From Shimia isoporae (lineage in GTDB: Bacteria; Pseudomonadota; Alphaproteobacteria; Rhodobacterales; Rhodobacteraceae): DNA of 64,000 nt. The notes beneath the pieces were generated by a model, which worked only from the letters and a program-made list of their open reading frames with translations, ran no database searches and was not told the origin of the DNA. This document shows positions 44,395 through 53,210 of the stretch, in pieces. Position numbers and translations under genes: made by a program. The stretch is taken from the NCBI RefSeq assembly GCF_004346865.1, contig NZ_SMGR01000003.1, forward strand, positions 62,001-126,000, written 5' to 3'. The number at the start of each line of letters is the position of its first letter. Position 1 is the first letter of the stretch.

Positions 44395-45053
44395 TGCCAC
44401 GCCGCCTCAACCTGCCCGACAGCGCTTCCGTTGCGACACCCGAAGAAGACGGAAAGCTGTTTGCACCGTCGGCCGCGCGCAACGTCGACGCAATCACAGC
44501 CTTGCTCAGCGAAATCGCACCGGCTCAAGGCAATGCGCTGGAGATCGCCAGCGGAACCGGACAGCACGTCGTACATTTCGCCAAGACCTTGCCCGATATT
44601 GATTGGCAACCCACAGAGGTTGATCCGTCCCGTCGTGCAAGCATCTCCGCTTATTTGGCTGAGGCCAACCTTCCAAATGTGTCGGCACCGATTGAATTGG
44701 ATGCGACTGCGTCGGATTGGGGTATCAAACACGCCGGTCAGGACCTGATCACGCTCTGCAACCTGCTGCATCTGGTCAGCGAGACAGAAGCCAAAACCCT
44801 CGTGGCCGAAGCAGCCAGCGCGCTGGCACCCGGCGGGCTCTTGATGATCTACGGTCCCTTCAAGCGCGGAGACACTCTGACCAGTGATGGTGACCTGTCA
44901 TTTGACGAAAGTTTACGCGCACAGGACCCCGAGATTGGCTACAAGTCGGATGAAACGGTACAAAGGTGGGGGGAAACTGCGGGGCTAACACGCCTTCCTC
45001 CGCGCGAAATGCCCGCCAACAATCTGGCTCTGCTGTGGCGAAAGCCGGTTTAA
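44394..45053 (+). CDS. DUF938 family, SAM-dependent methyltransferase-like
   Basis: A 219-residue protein of the DUF938 family. The opening LFAPSAARNVDAITALLSEIAP is typical, followed by the SAM-binding glycine-rich segment ALEIASGTGQHVVHFAKTLPDIDWQPTEVDP and the later GGLLMIYGPFKRGDTLTSDGDLSFDESLRAQDPEIGYK. The fold is that of class I methyltransferases, but no substrate is known. It begins in the stop codon of the DauA-like gene (TGATG), so it is translationally coupled in that operon. Confidence 0.85.
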   Translation: MPRRLNLPDSASVATPEEDGKLFAPSAARNVDAITALLSEIAPAQGNALEIASGTGQHVVHFAKTLPDIDWQPTEVDPSRRASISAYLAEANLPNVSAPIELDATASDWGIKHAGQDLITLCNLLHLVSETEAKTLVAEAASALAPGGLLMIYGPFKRGDTLTSDGDLSFDESLRAQDPEIGYKSDETVQRWGETAGLTRLPPREMPANNLALLWRKPV

Positions 45054-45182
45054 GGCTGCCAGTTTCCAGCGCTTTCCCGCCAAGTTAAATTTTCTCGGCC
45101 CACGCACCTTGATCTGATCTGCATCAAATACACATTCAGCAAATAGAATGTAATTCAGGTCAAAATCTTCAAGGAGCCTCTG

Positions 45183-45521
45183 ATGAGCTGGACCGACAAA
45201 ATCTCCGAAACACGTACCCAATTGCGCGGTTTGAACAAAGCCATCCCAGACACCGCCCGCGCCTTCGGCGCGCTTGGAAAATCCGTTAAGGAAGGCGGTG
45301 TTCTGGATCTGAAAACCAAAGAATTCGTCGCCCTTGGCATGGCCGTGGTCAGCCGCTGCGAACCCTGCATTTCGTTGCATTGCGATGCGCTGGTCAAAGC
45401 CGGCGCAACCAAAGAAGAAGTCTCGGATGTCTTGGCGATGTCCATCCAGATGGGCGGCGGCCCTTCTATGATGTACGCCGCCAAAGCGATGGAATGTTTT
45501 GAAGAACTGTCTGCGGGCTGA
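45183..45521 (+). CDS. carboxymuconolactone decarboxylase / AhpD-like protein
   Basis: A 112-residue all-helical protein. It holds the redox motif RCEPCISLHCDAL, with two Cys spaced as CxxC and a nearby His, the signature of AhpD-type peroxidase partners, and the DLKTKEFVALGMAVV and DVLAMSIQMGGGPSMMYA segments typical of the family. It may be a thiol-dependent antioxidant enzyme. AAGGAG lies upstream of the ATG. It stands 129 bases after the DUF938 gene and 56 before the EF-hand gene. Confidence 0.88.
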   Translation: MSWTDKISETRTQLRGLNKAIPDTARAFGALGKSVKEGGVLDLKTKEFVALGMAVVSRCEPCISLHCDALVKAGATKEEVSDVLAMSIQMGGGPSMMYAAKAMECFEELSAG

Positions 45522-45577
45522 CAAGCGAGCATTCCCAACATAAGGTTGGTCCGACTGAAGTTTTTTGGACTAGCCTT

Positions 45578-45976
45578 ATGAAACCAACTCTGATTGCCGC
45601 CAGCATCATCGCCGGCGTCCTTGCCTTGCCCGCACACGCCGAAGATCTGTCCAAATGGGAATTCGGAATAAACGGCAATTTGACATGGGACGACGTTCAA
45701 TCGCTGCGCATCAAAATCTTCGAAACCTTCGATGCCGACGGCGACGGGGCGCTAAACTCGGAAGAATACACCACTTTCGACAAAGCCCGCCGCGAAGCTG
45801 CGAACAACACTGACAGCTCGTTCCTTCTGCGCTCTGTTGACGGCATGAGCCGCCAATACATGGATGCAAATCTCGATGGCAAAGTCACCCGCGCAGAGAT
45901 GGACCAAGCGCTCAATACGTGGTTTGCCTCTGTGGACAAAGACGCCGACGGTATCATCACCAAGGGCAACTTCTGA
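45578..45976 (+). CDS. exported EF-hand calcium-binding protein
   Basis: A 132-residue protein with a signal peptide (MKPTLIAASIIAGVLALPAHA) and three EF-hand loops: DADGDGALNSEE, DANLDGKVTRAE and DKDADGIITKGN. The loops have the Asp ligands at positions 1, 3 and 5; the last lacks the usual terminal Glu and is probably weak. It may act as a periplasmic calcium buffer or sensor. There is no clear ribosome binding site. A strong hairpin terminator follows. Confidence 0.88.
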   Translation: MKPTLIAASIIAGVLALPAHAEDLSKWEFGINGNLTWDDVQSLRIKIFETFDADGDGALNSEEYTTFDKARREAANNTDSSFLLRSVDGMSRQYMDANLDGKVTRAEMDQALNTWFASVDKDADGIITKGNF

Positions 45977-46000
45977 CGAACGCCAACAACGCTTAAACAC

Positions 46001-46038
46001 AAAAAGGCGGCCAATTGGGCCGCCTTTTTCTTTTTCTA
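46001..46038. terminator. bidirectional Rho-independent terminator
   Basis: AGGCGGCCCA and TGGGCCGCCT style perfect stem (46005-46026), flanked by A on the left and T on the right, lies between the EF-hand gene and the minus-strand FAD/GcvT gene and can serve both. Confidence 0.88.
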
Positions 46039-46045
46039 TGCAAAT

Positions 46046-48553
46046 TTACCCGTCTTTGCGGATCGTCTCGTTTTTCGGATCATACGGGCTGTCGCAGGTC
46101 ACGACTGCATCCCAAAGCTTGTCCTGAATTTTTACCCTCAGCTTGGTGCCTTCAACTGCCAAATCCGGCGTGACATATCCCATGCCGATGGATTTGCCGA
46201 AAGCCACTGAATAGCCTCCCGACGTCAGACGCCCGACACGCGTACCGTCTTCGGTATAAAGCGCCTCGCGGCCCCACGGATCCGCATCCTCCGGTCCGTC
46301 GATCAGCATCGTACAGCATTTCACACGCACGCCCTTGGCTTCCATTTCTGCTTTGCCGTGGAACTCCTTGGAAAGATCGATAAAGCGCGGAAGATCAGCT
46401 TCTGCGGGTGTCGCATCACGCCCCAGTTCGGTACCAAAGGCGCGATAGGATTTCTCCTGACGCAACCAGTTCTGCGCCCGAGCACCCACAAGCTTCATGT
46501 CAAACTCTGCACCCGCTTGGGTCAGCAGGTCCCAGAGATAGTTCTGCATCTCGATCGGGTGGTGCAACTCCCAGCCGAGTTCGCCGGTGTAGGCCACACG
46601 GATGGCATTGACCGGGCACATGCCCAGCTCGATCTGCCGCGCCGACAACCACGGAAAGCGCTTGTTGGACAAAGCGGTCGCTGGATCTGCATCCACGATC
46701 ACCTTGCTCAACACATCACGGGATTTCGGTCCGGCGATGGCAAAAACACCCCATTGTGTGGTGACGTCCTGAATCTCGATGTAGCCGAACTCCTCCATCT
46801 TGTCCTCGGCGGCCTTGCGCAGGAAATCGGCGTCATACTCTGTCCACGCGCCAGCAGATACGAGGTAGTAGTTGTTCTCCCCGTTACGTACAATTGTGTA
46901 TTCCGTGCGGGTCGTACCGTGGCTTGTCAGTGCATAAGTCAGGTTGATGCGTCCAACCTTGGGCAGCTTGTTGCAAGTGAACCAGTCAAGGAAAGCTGTC
47001 GCGCCGGGGCCTTTGACCACGTGTTTTGTAAAGGCTGTTGCATCGATAAGGCCAACGTTCTCACGGATCGCCTTAGCCTCCTCCACCGCGTATTCCCACC
47101 ACTTGCCACGTCGGAACGAACGGCTGTCATGGTCGAAATTCTCGGGGGCATCAAGCGGACCATAATAGTTGGGACGCTCCCATCCGTTCACGAACCCGAA
47201 CTGCGCGCCCAGCGCCTTCTGCCTGTCATAGGCCGGTGCTGTCCGCAGCGGGCGACAAGCTTCGCGCTCTTCATCCGGATGATGCAGAATGTAAACGTGC
47301 TCATAGCACTCTTCGTTCTTGCGCGCCGCGAACTCGGTGGTCATCCAGTTCTGGCTGTAGCGCTTGGGGTCAAGGCTCGCCATATCGATTTCGGCCTCAC
47401 CATCGACCATCATCTGCGCAAGATAATAACCGGTGCCGCCTGCCGCCGTGATCCCGAAGGAGAAGCCTTCCGCCAACCACATGTTCCGCAGACCTGGTGC
47501 GGGTCCAACCAGAGGGTTACCGTCAGGCGTGTAGCAGATTGGCCCGTTGAAATCGTCCTTCAGGCCGCTCTCAGCGCAAGAGGGCACGCGCTCGGCCATT
47601 GCCATATACTGGTCTGCGATCCGGTCCAGATCGAGCGGGAACAGATCCGCACGGAAACTGTCCGGCACCCCGTGCTCAAAGCGCGCCGGCGCGCCACGCT
47701 CGTAAATACCGAGAATCCATCCGCCGCGCTCCTCACGGGCATAGGACTCGTTGTCGGCATCCCGCACAACCGGATGCTCGGGGTTGCCTGCCTCGCGCCA
47801 TTTTACAAGCTCGGGGTCCTGGTCCATTACGATAAACGTATGTTCCACAGGGATCGCAGGCATCTTGATACCCAGCATCTTTGCAGTGCGCTGCGCGTGA
47901 TTGCCGGATGCGGTCACCACGTGCTCGGCAGTTACAACCACCTGCTCGTCGCTCTCGATCAGGTTGCCGCCCTTCTCGACCATCTTGGTCAGCGTCACTT
48001 CCCACGCTTCGCCATTCCAATGGAACGCATCCGCCTGCCACTTGCGCTCGATCGCTACGCCGCGCTGCCGCGCACCTTTGGCCATCGCTTGAGTCACATC
48101 AGCGGGGTTAATGTAACCATCTTCAGTGTGATAGATCGCCCCCTTCAGATCGCCGGTCTCAATCAGCGGCCAACGCTGCTTGATGTCGTCCGGTGTCAGC
48201 CACTCATAAGCAACACCACAAGTCTCGGCGGTGGACGCATAGAGCATGTACTCGTCCATCCGGTCCTGCGTCTGAGCCATCCGCAGGTTGCCCACTACGG
48301 CGAAACCCGCGTTCAGCCCGGTTTCCTCTTCCAGTGTCTTGTAGAAATCTACCGAGTACTGGTGAATGTGGGTCGTCGCATAAGACATGTTGAACAGGGG
48401 CAGCAGCCCCGCGGCATGCCATGTCGAACCTGACGTCAGTTCGTCGCGTTCCACCAGCATCACATCGTCCCAGCCTGCCTTGGCAAGGTGATAGGCAATC
48501 GACGTGCCAACGGCACCGCCGCCAACAACAAGGGCTTTTACATTGGTTTTCAT
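46046..48553 (-). CDS. FAD-dependent dehydrogenase with GcvT domain (dimethylglycine/sarcosine dehydrogenase-like)
   Basis: Oxidatively removes a methyl group from a methylated glycine-type substrate and passes it to folate. The 835-residue protein has an N-terminal DAO flavin domain (VGGGAVGTSIAYHLAKAGWDDVMLVERDELTSGSTWHAAG) with the His that binds FAD covalently in relatives, and a C-terminal GcvT folate-binding domain (GPGATAFLDWFTCNKLP, RVAYTGELGWELHHPIEMQ, GRLTSGGYSVAFGKSIGMGYV). Relatives include dimethylglycine and sarcosine dehydrogenases; which one is unknown. The start at 48553 follows GGAG. Divergent from panC. Confidence 0.9.
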   Translation of the reverse strand: MKTNVKALVVGGGAVGTSIAYHLAKAGWDDVMLVERDELTSGSTWHAAGLLPLFNMSYATTHIHQYSVDFYKTLEEETGLNAGFAVVGNLRMAQTQDRMDEYMLYASTAETCGVAYEWLTPDDIKQRWPLIETGDLKGAIYHTEDGYINPADVTQAMAKGARQRGVAIERKWQADAFHWNGEAWEVTLTKMVEKGGNLIESDEQVVVTAEHVVTASGNHAQRTAKMLGIKMPAIPVEHTFIVMDQDPELVKWREAGNPEHPVVRDADNESYAREERGGWILGIYERGAPARFEHGVPDSFRADLFPLDLDRIADQYMAMAERVPSCAESGLKDDFNGPICYTPDGNPLVGPAPGLRNMWLAEGFSFGITAAGGTGYYLAQMMVDGEAEIDMASLDPKRYSQNWMTTEFAARKNEECYEHVYILHHPDEEREACRPLRTAPAYDRQKALGAQFGFVNGWERPNYYGPLDAPENFDHDSRSFRRGKWWEYAVEEAKAIRENVGLIDATAFTKHVVKGPGATAFLDWFTCNKLPKVGRINLTYALTSHGTTRTEYTIVRNGENNYYLVSAGAWTEYDADFLRKAAEDKMEEFGYIEIQDVTTQWGVFAIAGPKSRDVLSKVIVDADPATALSNKRFPWLSARQIELGMCPVNAIRVAYTGELGWELHHPIEMQNYLWDLLTQAGAEFDMKLVGARAQNWLRQEKSYRAFGTELGRDATPAEADLPRFIDLSKEFHGKAEMEAKGVRVKCCTMLIDGPEDADPWGREALYTEDGTRVGRLTSGGYSVAFGKSIGMGYVTPDLAVEGTKLRVKIQDKLWDAVVTCDSPYDPKNETIRKDG

Positions 48554-48731
48554 CGCTCCGGCGACTCCCCGCAAATTGGTCTTTGAGGGGACTCTAGCGA
48601 ATTGGCACGAAATCGCACGGTCCAGCCGACGCTTGATATCGCAATTGCGACGTGACGTTGCCGCGAAAAGCCTTGCTGCACCGCAGCGGCCCCGCTACAC
48701 ACCGATGCACTTTATGGGGAGACGGGCGAAA

Positions 48732-49574
48732 ATGCAGATTTGCCGCTCTGTTGCAGACTGCCGCGCCGCAATTGCCGCGCTGCGCGCCAAAGGCAAAACC
48801 ATCGGCATGGTGCCCACCATGGGGTTCCTGCACGACGGGCACATGAGCCTTGTCGAAACGGCGCAAACCCACACTGATGCAGTGGCCGTCTCCATTTTTG
48901 TGAACCCGAGCCAGTTTGGCGAAACCGCCGATTTGGATGCCTATCCAAGGGACGAAAACCGCGACCTTGAAATGCTCGAAAACGCGGGTGTCGCTGTCGT
49001 TTTCATTCCCGAAGTAGAAACGATGTATCCGTCAGGGGACGAAACCATCGTCGAAACAACCCGTATGGCGAACATGCTGCACGGCCTCGTACGTCCCGGG
49101 CATTTCCGGGGTGTGACCACCGTCGTCGCGCGTCTCTTCAATATTGTTCAGCCCGATGTGGCCGTGTTCGGAGAGAAAGACTACCAGCAGCTTCAGGTCA
49201 TCAAGCGTATGGTCGCTGACCTGCACATGCCTTTGACGATCATCGGCGCGCCAACCGTGCGCGAGGCCGATGGGCTCGCCATGTCTTCGCGAAACGTGCG
49301 GTTGACACCGGAAGACCGAACCGCCGCGCTGATCCTGTCACAGTCTCTGACCGCCGCTGAAGCCACCGCGACCGGCGCCACTGTTGCCGATCTACACAAA
49401 GTCATCGCGGACACAGTTGCCACCGAACCGCGCGCCACGCTCAAGGGTCTGGACATTGTCGAGGCCGAAACACTGAATACCATCGACGGACCACTACACG
49501 GTCCGACCGCCATTATGATCTCCGTTGCCTTCGGCGACATTCTCCTGATTGACCAAAGGGTTGTCACACCATGA
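48732..49574 (+). CDS. panC: pantothenate synthetase
   Basis: Joins pantoate and beta-alanine to make vitamin B5. The 280-residue protein shows [17 protein letters not shown] with the HxGH nucleotidyl-transfer motif (residues 34-37 region), [37 protein letters not shown] and [20 protein letters not shown] (the KMSKS-like site). The ATG at 48732 is chosen because PanC begins at the MQICRSV position; the longer frame is not conserved. It overlaps panB by 4 bases. Confidence 0.96.
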   Translation: MQICRSVADCRAAIAALRAKGKTIGMVPTMGFLHDGHMSLVETAQTHTDAVAVSIFVNPSQFGETADLDAYPRDENRDLEMLENAGVAVVFIPEVETMYPSGDETIVETTRMANMLHGLVRPGHFRGVTTVVARLFNIVQPDVAVFGEKDYQQLQVIKRMVADLHMPLTIIGAPTVREADGLAMSSRNVRLTPEDRTAALILSQSLTAAEATATGATVADLHKVIADTVATEPRATLKGLDIVEAETLNTIDGPLHGPTAIMISVAFGDILLIDQRVVTP

Positions 49575-50380
49575 GCAAACAAGTCCCCATCCGCCGCACC
49601 ACGGTCCCGCAGATCGCAGCCCGCAAGGGCGGAGAACCAATTGTCTCGCTGACCTCCTATCACGCGCACACCGCCGCCATCGTCGACAAATACGCAGACT
49701 TCATTCTCGTGGGTGACAGCCTCGGTATGGTCATGCACGGCATGGAAAGCACCGTGGGCGTCCCTCTCGATTTGATGATCATGCATGGCAAGGCAGTGGT
49801 GCGCGGCACCCAAAAAGCACTCGTTGTCGTCGATATGCCCTTTGGCACCTACGAGGAAAGCCCTGCCGTAGCCTTCCGCAACGCCGCCAAAATCATGAAA
49901 GAAACCGGCTGTGGCGCGGTGAAACTTGAGGGCGGCAAACGCATGGCGGAAACCATCCGTTTCCTGACTGAACGCGGCATTCCCGTGATGGCCCACATCG
50001 GCCTGACCCCCCAATCCAGCCACGTCATGGGCGGTTTCAAAACCCAAGGCCGAGACGAAGACTCATGGGCGATCCACGAAGAAGACGCACAGGCCGTGTC
50101 GGATGCAGGCGCCTTTGCCATTGTGCTCGAAGGCATGGTCGAACCTCTGGCCGCCAAGATCACCAAACAAATCCCGATCCCCACCATCGGTATTGGCGCA
50201 TCGGCGGATTGTGACGGTCAAATCCTCGTGCTCGAAGACATGCTGGGCCTCAACGAATGGACGCCGAAGTTTGTGAAAGTCTACGGAGACCTCGGCCCCG
50301 CCATCGAACTCGCCGTAGATCAATACGCCAAAGAGGTAAAAGACCGCTCCTTCCCCGGCGAGGACGAAGTCTACCGCTAA
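49571..50380 (+). CDS. panB: 3-methyl-2-oxobutanoate hydroxymethyltransferase
   Basis: Transfers a hydroxymethyl group from methylene-tetrahydrofolate to ketoisovalerate, the first step to pantoate. The 269-residue protein is complete: [35 protein letters not shown] with the metal-binding Asp, [57 protein letters not shown], and [22 protein letters not shown]. It starts inside the panC stop. A terminator follows 22 bases later. Confidence 0.97.
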   Translation: MSKQVPIRRTTVPQIAARKGGEPIVSLTSYHAHTAAIVDKYADFILVGDSLGMVMHGMESTVGVPLDLMIMHGKAVVRGTQKALVVVDMPFGTYEESPAVAFRNAAKIMKETGCGAVKLEGGKRMAETIRFLTERGIPVMAHIGLTPQSSHVMGGFKTQGRDEDSWAIHEEDAQAVSDAGAFAIVLEGMVEPLAAKITKQIPIPTIGIGASADCDGQILVLEDMLGLNEWTPKFVKVYGDLGPAIELAVDQYAKEVKDRSFPGEDEVYR

Positions 50381-50402
50381 AGGGCTTTGGGTACTGGAGA
50401 GC

Positions 50403-50438
50403 CGAAAAAAGCCCGCCATTCGGCGGGCTTTTTCTATT
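50403..50438. terminator. bidirectional Rho-independent terminator
   Basis: AAAAAGCCCGCC and GGCGGGCTTTTT form a 12-base stem with a 4-base loop between panB and the convergent epimerase gene; A and T tracts on both sides let it work in both directions. Confidence 0.92.
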
Positions 50439-51498
50439 TAAACGCTCCATCGGCGACCATCTTCGCCATCATGTCTTCCATGCTTTCCTTGAGGGGGCGA
50501 TAACTCAGCCCCAGAGCAAGCTTGCCTTTGGTATTATCCGCCTTCCACGCCACATTCACATTGCGCGTAACCGTCTTCCGGCTAATCCCTTGCGATGGCC
50601 CTGCCAGCCAGACCAACCACTTCGGCATCGCCCGTTTCGGCAGCGGGTAATCTGCACCAAAGCGCCCTTCCAAAGCCTCCGCCATAGACAGGAAATCGGT
50701 GTTGTGAGCGGACACGATGTGGCGCCCTTCCGCATCCTCAACATACGCCGCAGCGAGATGCGCCTGCGCCAAATCGCGCACGTCGACCGCGCCAATCCCG
50801 AACCGCGGTGCTCCCATTTTCATGGAGCCACCTGCCAGCATCTTCACCAAAGCAAAGCTCTCTGAGGTCGGGCTCTTCTGAAGACTTGGCCCAACAACAA
50901 GCGACGGGTTCACAACAACCAGCTTCCATTGATCCTGCGCACCTGCGATCTCCCATGCGGCTTGCTCGGCAAGCGTTTTGGACAGGCTGTAGGGTTGATG
51001 TTCAAGCGACGCCGTCGTGTTCCAAACATCTTCGGTCAAAACGCCGTTCGGCGCATCCCGACAATCCGCAGCATCCGTGTATATCGCAGCACAACTGCTG
51101 GTAAGAACCACTCGTGAAACACTGGGAGTCGCCCGCGCCGTTTCCAACACGTTTCGCGTTCCTTCAACGGCCGGATCAATCAACTCTTTCTGCGGGTCCT
51201 TCACGCTGGTTGTGAATGGGGAAGCGGTGTGAAACACCACCCCGCATCCGTCCATCGCCTGTGCGTAGGATCCAGTCTCCAGCAGGTCCGCCGCAAAGAG
51301 TTTCAGCGTGCCCGCGCTCGCATCAGCAATTTCAGTCAGATGGGCGGTCTTGCCGCTATTTGATGGATCGCGCACCGCGGCGTGTACGGTCACGCCAGCT
51401 TCCAGCAAATCTTTGACGATCCAACCGGCCACATATCCGGTCGCGCCAGTGACCAGAACCGGTTTGCTTGTATCCACTTTGAATTCAGTGCCTGACAT
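50434..51498 (-). CDS. NAD-dependent epimerase/dehydratase, dihydroflavonol reductase-like
   Basis: A 354-residue extended SDR. The cofactor motif is VTGATGYVAGWIVKDLLEAG, with VHAAVRDPSN next. SRVVLTSSCAAIY supplies the catalytic Ser, and YSLSKTLAEQAAW the Tyr-x3-Lys pair. The text resembles dihydroflavonol 4-reductase and cinnamoyl-CoA reductase-like bacterial aldehyde or ketone reductases. The start at 51498 follows GGAGAT; an upstream ATG at 51531 is less supported. It shares its end region with the terminator after panB. Substrate unknown. Confidence 0.85.
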   Translation of the reverse strand: MSGTEFKVDTSKPVLVTGATGYVAGWIVKDLLEAGVTVHAAVRDPSNSGKTAHLTEIADASAGTLKLFAADLLETGSYAQAMDGCGVVFHTASPFTTSVKDPQKELIDPAVEGTRNVLETARATPSVSRVVLTSSCAAIYTDAADCRDAPNGVLTEDVWNTTASLEHQPYSLSKTLAEQAAWEIAGAQDQWKLVVVNPSLVVGPSLQKSPTSESFALVKMLAGGSMKMGAPRFGIGAVDVRDLAQAHLAAAYVEDAEGRHIVSAHNTDFLSMAEALEGRFGADYPLPKRAMPKWLVWLAGPSQGISRKTVTRNVNVAWKADNTKGKLALGLSYRPLKESMEDMMAKMVADGAFK

Positions 51499-51603
51499 GT
51501 CGCCATCTCCGATTGTCGTTACGAGACACATTTCATATGTCCCGCACGAAAATCAAATGCAGATCGCGCCACTAGGCTTGCCGATTGCGCCAAGTGCACA
51601 GTC

Positions 51604-52695
51604 TTATTTAGCCCGTGCCGACATACCGAAAGCCTTGCGGTACTTCGGGATGAAAAGCTCCTTGCCTTTCATCATGCGGGTGATCCGATCTCCTACAGTC
51701 GTGAACAACCAGCTGTTGCCGACAATTGGCCCCAAGGGAACCAGGATGGGCGCTTTCTTCCAAGGGCTATAAGGCTTCAGCTTTTCAACCGTCTCACCAG
51801 CCACAAGCGCTTTCAATGTTTTTACCAGCCAAGGGTTTTGCCGAGCGGTTGCAACAATCGTCATACCGTCTCCGACATCCGCAATGTCGCCGGCAACAAA
51901 TACGTTGGCATAGTCCGACGGCCGCAGCCAACCGTCGGTCCTGACCCGCCCCAAAGTGCCTTCTTGCACCCCGGGAAGGCTTTTTATCAGCGTGGCCTGC
52001 GGTCTGGACCCAATCACCGGAAAAATCATATCCCCCGCAATCTCAGACCCGTCCGCAAGGGTAACTGACCCTTCATACGGCTGATCCAAGCGCTGCAAAT
52101 CCTGCACCCGCTGACCGAGAACAACTGTCACGCCAAGCTTTTTGAGCTTTCGTTCCAAATTTGCGCCCAACTTGGCGGGATACATCGGGAAAAGGGTATC
52201 GTCTGACGAAATCAGTGTGATTTTCTTCCCAGGCTGTGCCGAAGCGATCTCGCCGGCAAGTTCGGTGCCCACCGCACCCGCGCCCACAATCACCACGGTC
52301 TCCGCAGTCTTCAAACGCGCCGCAACATCGGCGCTGGTCTGCCTGAAATCCTCAATGCTGTCGCCCGCTGGTTTAAACGGCGCCGCATAAGTCGATCCCG
52401 TGGCAATAACGATGTAATCAGCAACATACCTGTCTCCATTTTCGACAGTGACCGCGTCCTCGGCAACCGAGACGGCGCGACCGCGCACAACCCGACCCGA
52501 CTTAAGAAGGCCGTCATATGGCAGTATGATCTGCTCCAGAAGCTCCGGTTGAACCAGCGACCGGATCGCGGCGGGAGGCTGAACAAAGGCTTCGCGCTGT
52601 TCAATCAGAGTCACATCCGCGACTGCATCCAGTTTCTGCGCCACTTCAAACCCGACATAGCCCCCACCAACGATCACGATTTTCTTCTTGCCCAT
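51604..52695 (-). CDS. FAD-dependent NAD(P)H oxidoreductase, FSP1/NDH-2-like
   Basis: A 363-residue two-dinucleotide-fold flavoprotein. The first fold is KIVIVGGGYVGFEVAQKL (FAD), the second VVIVGAGAVGTELAGEIA (NAD(P)H), and the FAD-binding tail VFVAGDIADVGDGMTIVATARQN is typical. Text recalls the AIFM2/FSP1 and type II NADH dehydrogenase group, which reduce quinones. There is no clear membrane anchor, but the C-terminus is basic. The ATG at 52695, following GGGGGA, is preferred over 52707. Divergent from an HxlR regulator, as often seen for quinone- or electrophile-responsive reductases. Confidence 0.87.
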   Translation of the reverse strand: MGKKKIVIVGGGYVGFEVAQKLDAVADVTLIEQREAFVQPPAAIRSLVQPELLEQIILPYDGLLKSGRVVRGRAVSVAEDAVTVENGDRYVADYIVIATGSTYAAPFKPAGDSIEDFRQTSADVAARLKTAETVVIVGAGAVGTELAGEIASAQPGKKITLISSDDTLFPMYPAKLGANLERKLKKLGVTVVLGQRVQDLQRLDQPYEGSVTLADGSEIAGDMIFPVIGSRPQATLIKSLPGVQEGTLGRVRTDGWLRPSDYANVFVAGDIADVGDGMTIVATARQNPWLVKTLKALVAGETVEKLKPYSPWKKAPILVPLGPIVGNSWLFTTVGDRITRMMKGKELFIPKYRKAFGMSARAK

Positions 52696-52781
52696 GCGGT
52701 CCCCCATTGCAGCAGTGTGTTGTCTTGGGTAGGTAACGCTGCACGATCACTGCAACAAGTACGGTCATTTAGGATACCGCG

Positions 52782-53132
52782 ATGGAAATGCATCCGCCTG
52801 AGGAAAACTGCCGCATCGAAGCGCTCATTGGCGCTATTTCAGGCCGATGGAAATTGCTGATCATTTTCTGGTTGGCCCAAGGGGCCTGCCGTTTCAACCA
52901 GCTTCAACGCAATCTGGGGCGCATCACTCACCGGACGCTGACGCGCCAGTTGCAGGAGCTTCAGGAGGCCGGCTTTGTGTACCGAAAGGATTTCAAGACG
53001 ATCCCGCCGCATGTGGAATACAGTCTCACACCTCTCGGCCAAAGCCTGATCCCGCTTCTTCAAGAAATGCACGATTGGGCTGCGGCCAACGCACACAAGC
53101 TTCCGGAAGAGCCACCCGCCAAGGCGAGCTAG
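52782..53132 (+). CDS. HxlR family transcriptional regulator
   Basis: A 116-residue winged-helix regulator. Cys10 in ENCRIEALIGAISGRWKLLIIFWLAQGACRFNQLQRNL sits where redox-sensing members of the family have their reactive Cys. RTLTRQLQELQEAGFVYRKDFKTIPPHVEYSLTPLGQSL completes the DNA-binding wing. It is divergent from the FSP1-like gene with an 86-base gap, so it probably controls that gene, possibly in response to quinones or oxidants. Confidence 0.9.
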   Translation: MEMHPPEENCRIEALIGAISGRWKLLIIFWLAQGACRFNQLQRNLGRITHRTLTRQLQELQEAGFVYRKDFKTIPPHVEYSLTPLGQSLIPLLQEMHDWAAANAHKLPEEPPAKAS

Positions 53133-53160
53133 ACCGCATCAGCGCTCATTCTCAAATACA

Positions 53161-53192
53161 AAGACGCCCCGAACCTTGGCTCGGGGCGTCTT
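53161..53192. terminator. strong hairpin between convergent genes
   Basis: AAGACGCCCCGA and TCGGGGCGTCTT form a perfect 12-base stem with an 8-base loop, between the HxlR gene stop and the serine hydrolase stop. The T tracts are weak, but the stem itself is very stable. Confidence 0.7.
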
Positions 53193-53210
53193 GAGATGAC
53201 GAGTTTTCGC

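Noticed and set aside
46358-48433. A 691-codon open frame on the plus strand, opposite the FAD/GcvT dehydrogenase gene.
   Set aside because: The minus strand gives a clear, full-length conserved enzyme over the same bases. The plus frame has no recognisable domain and reflects the codon bias of high-GC DNA.
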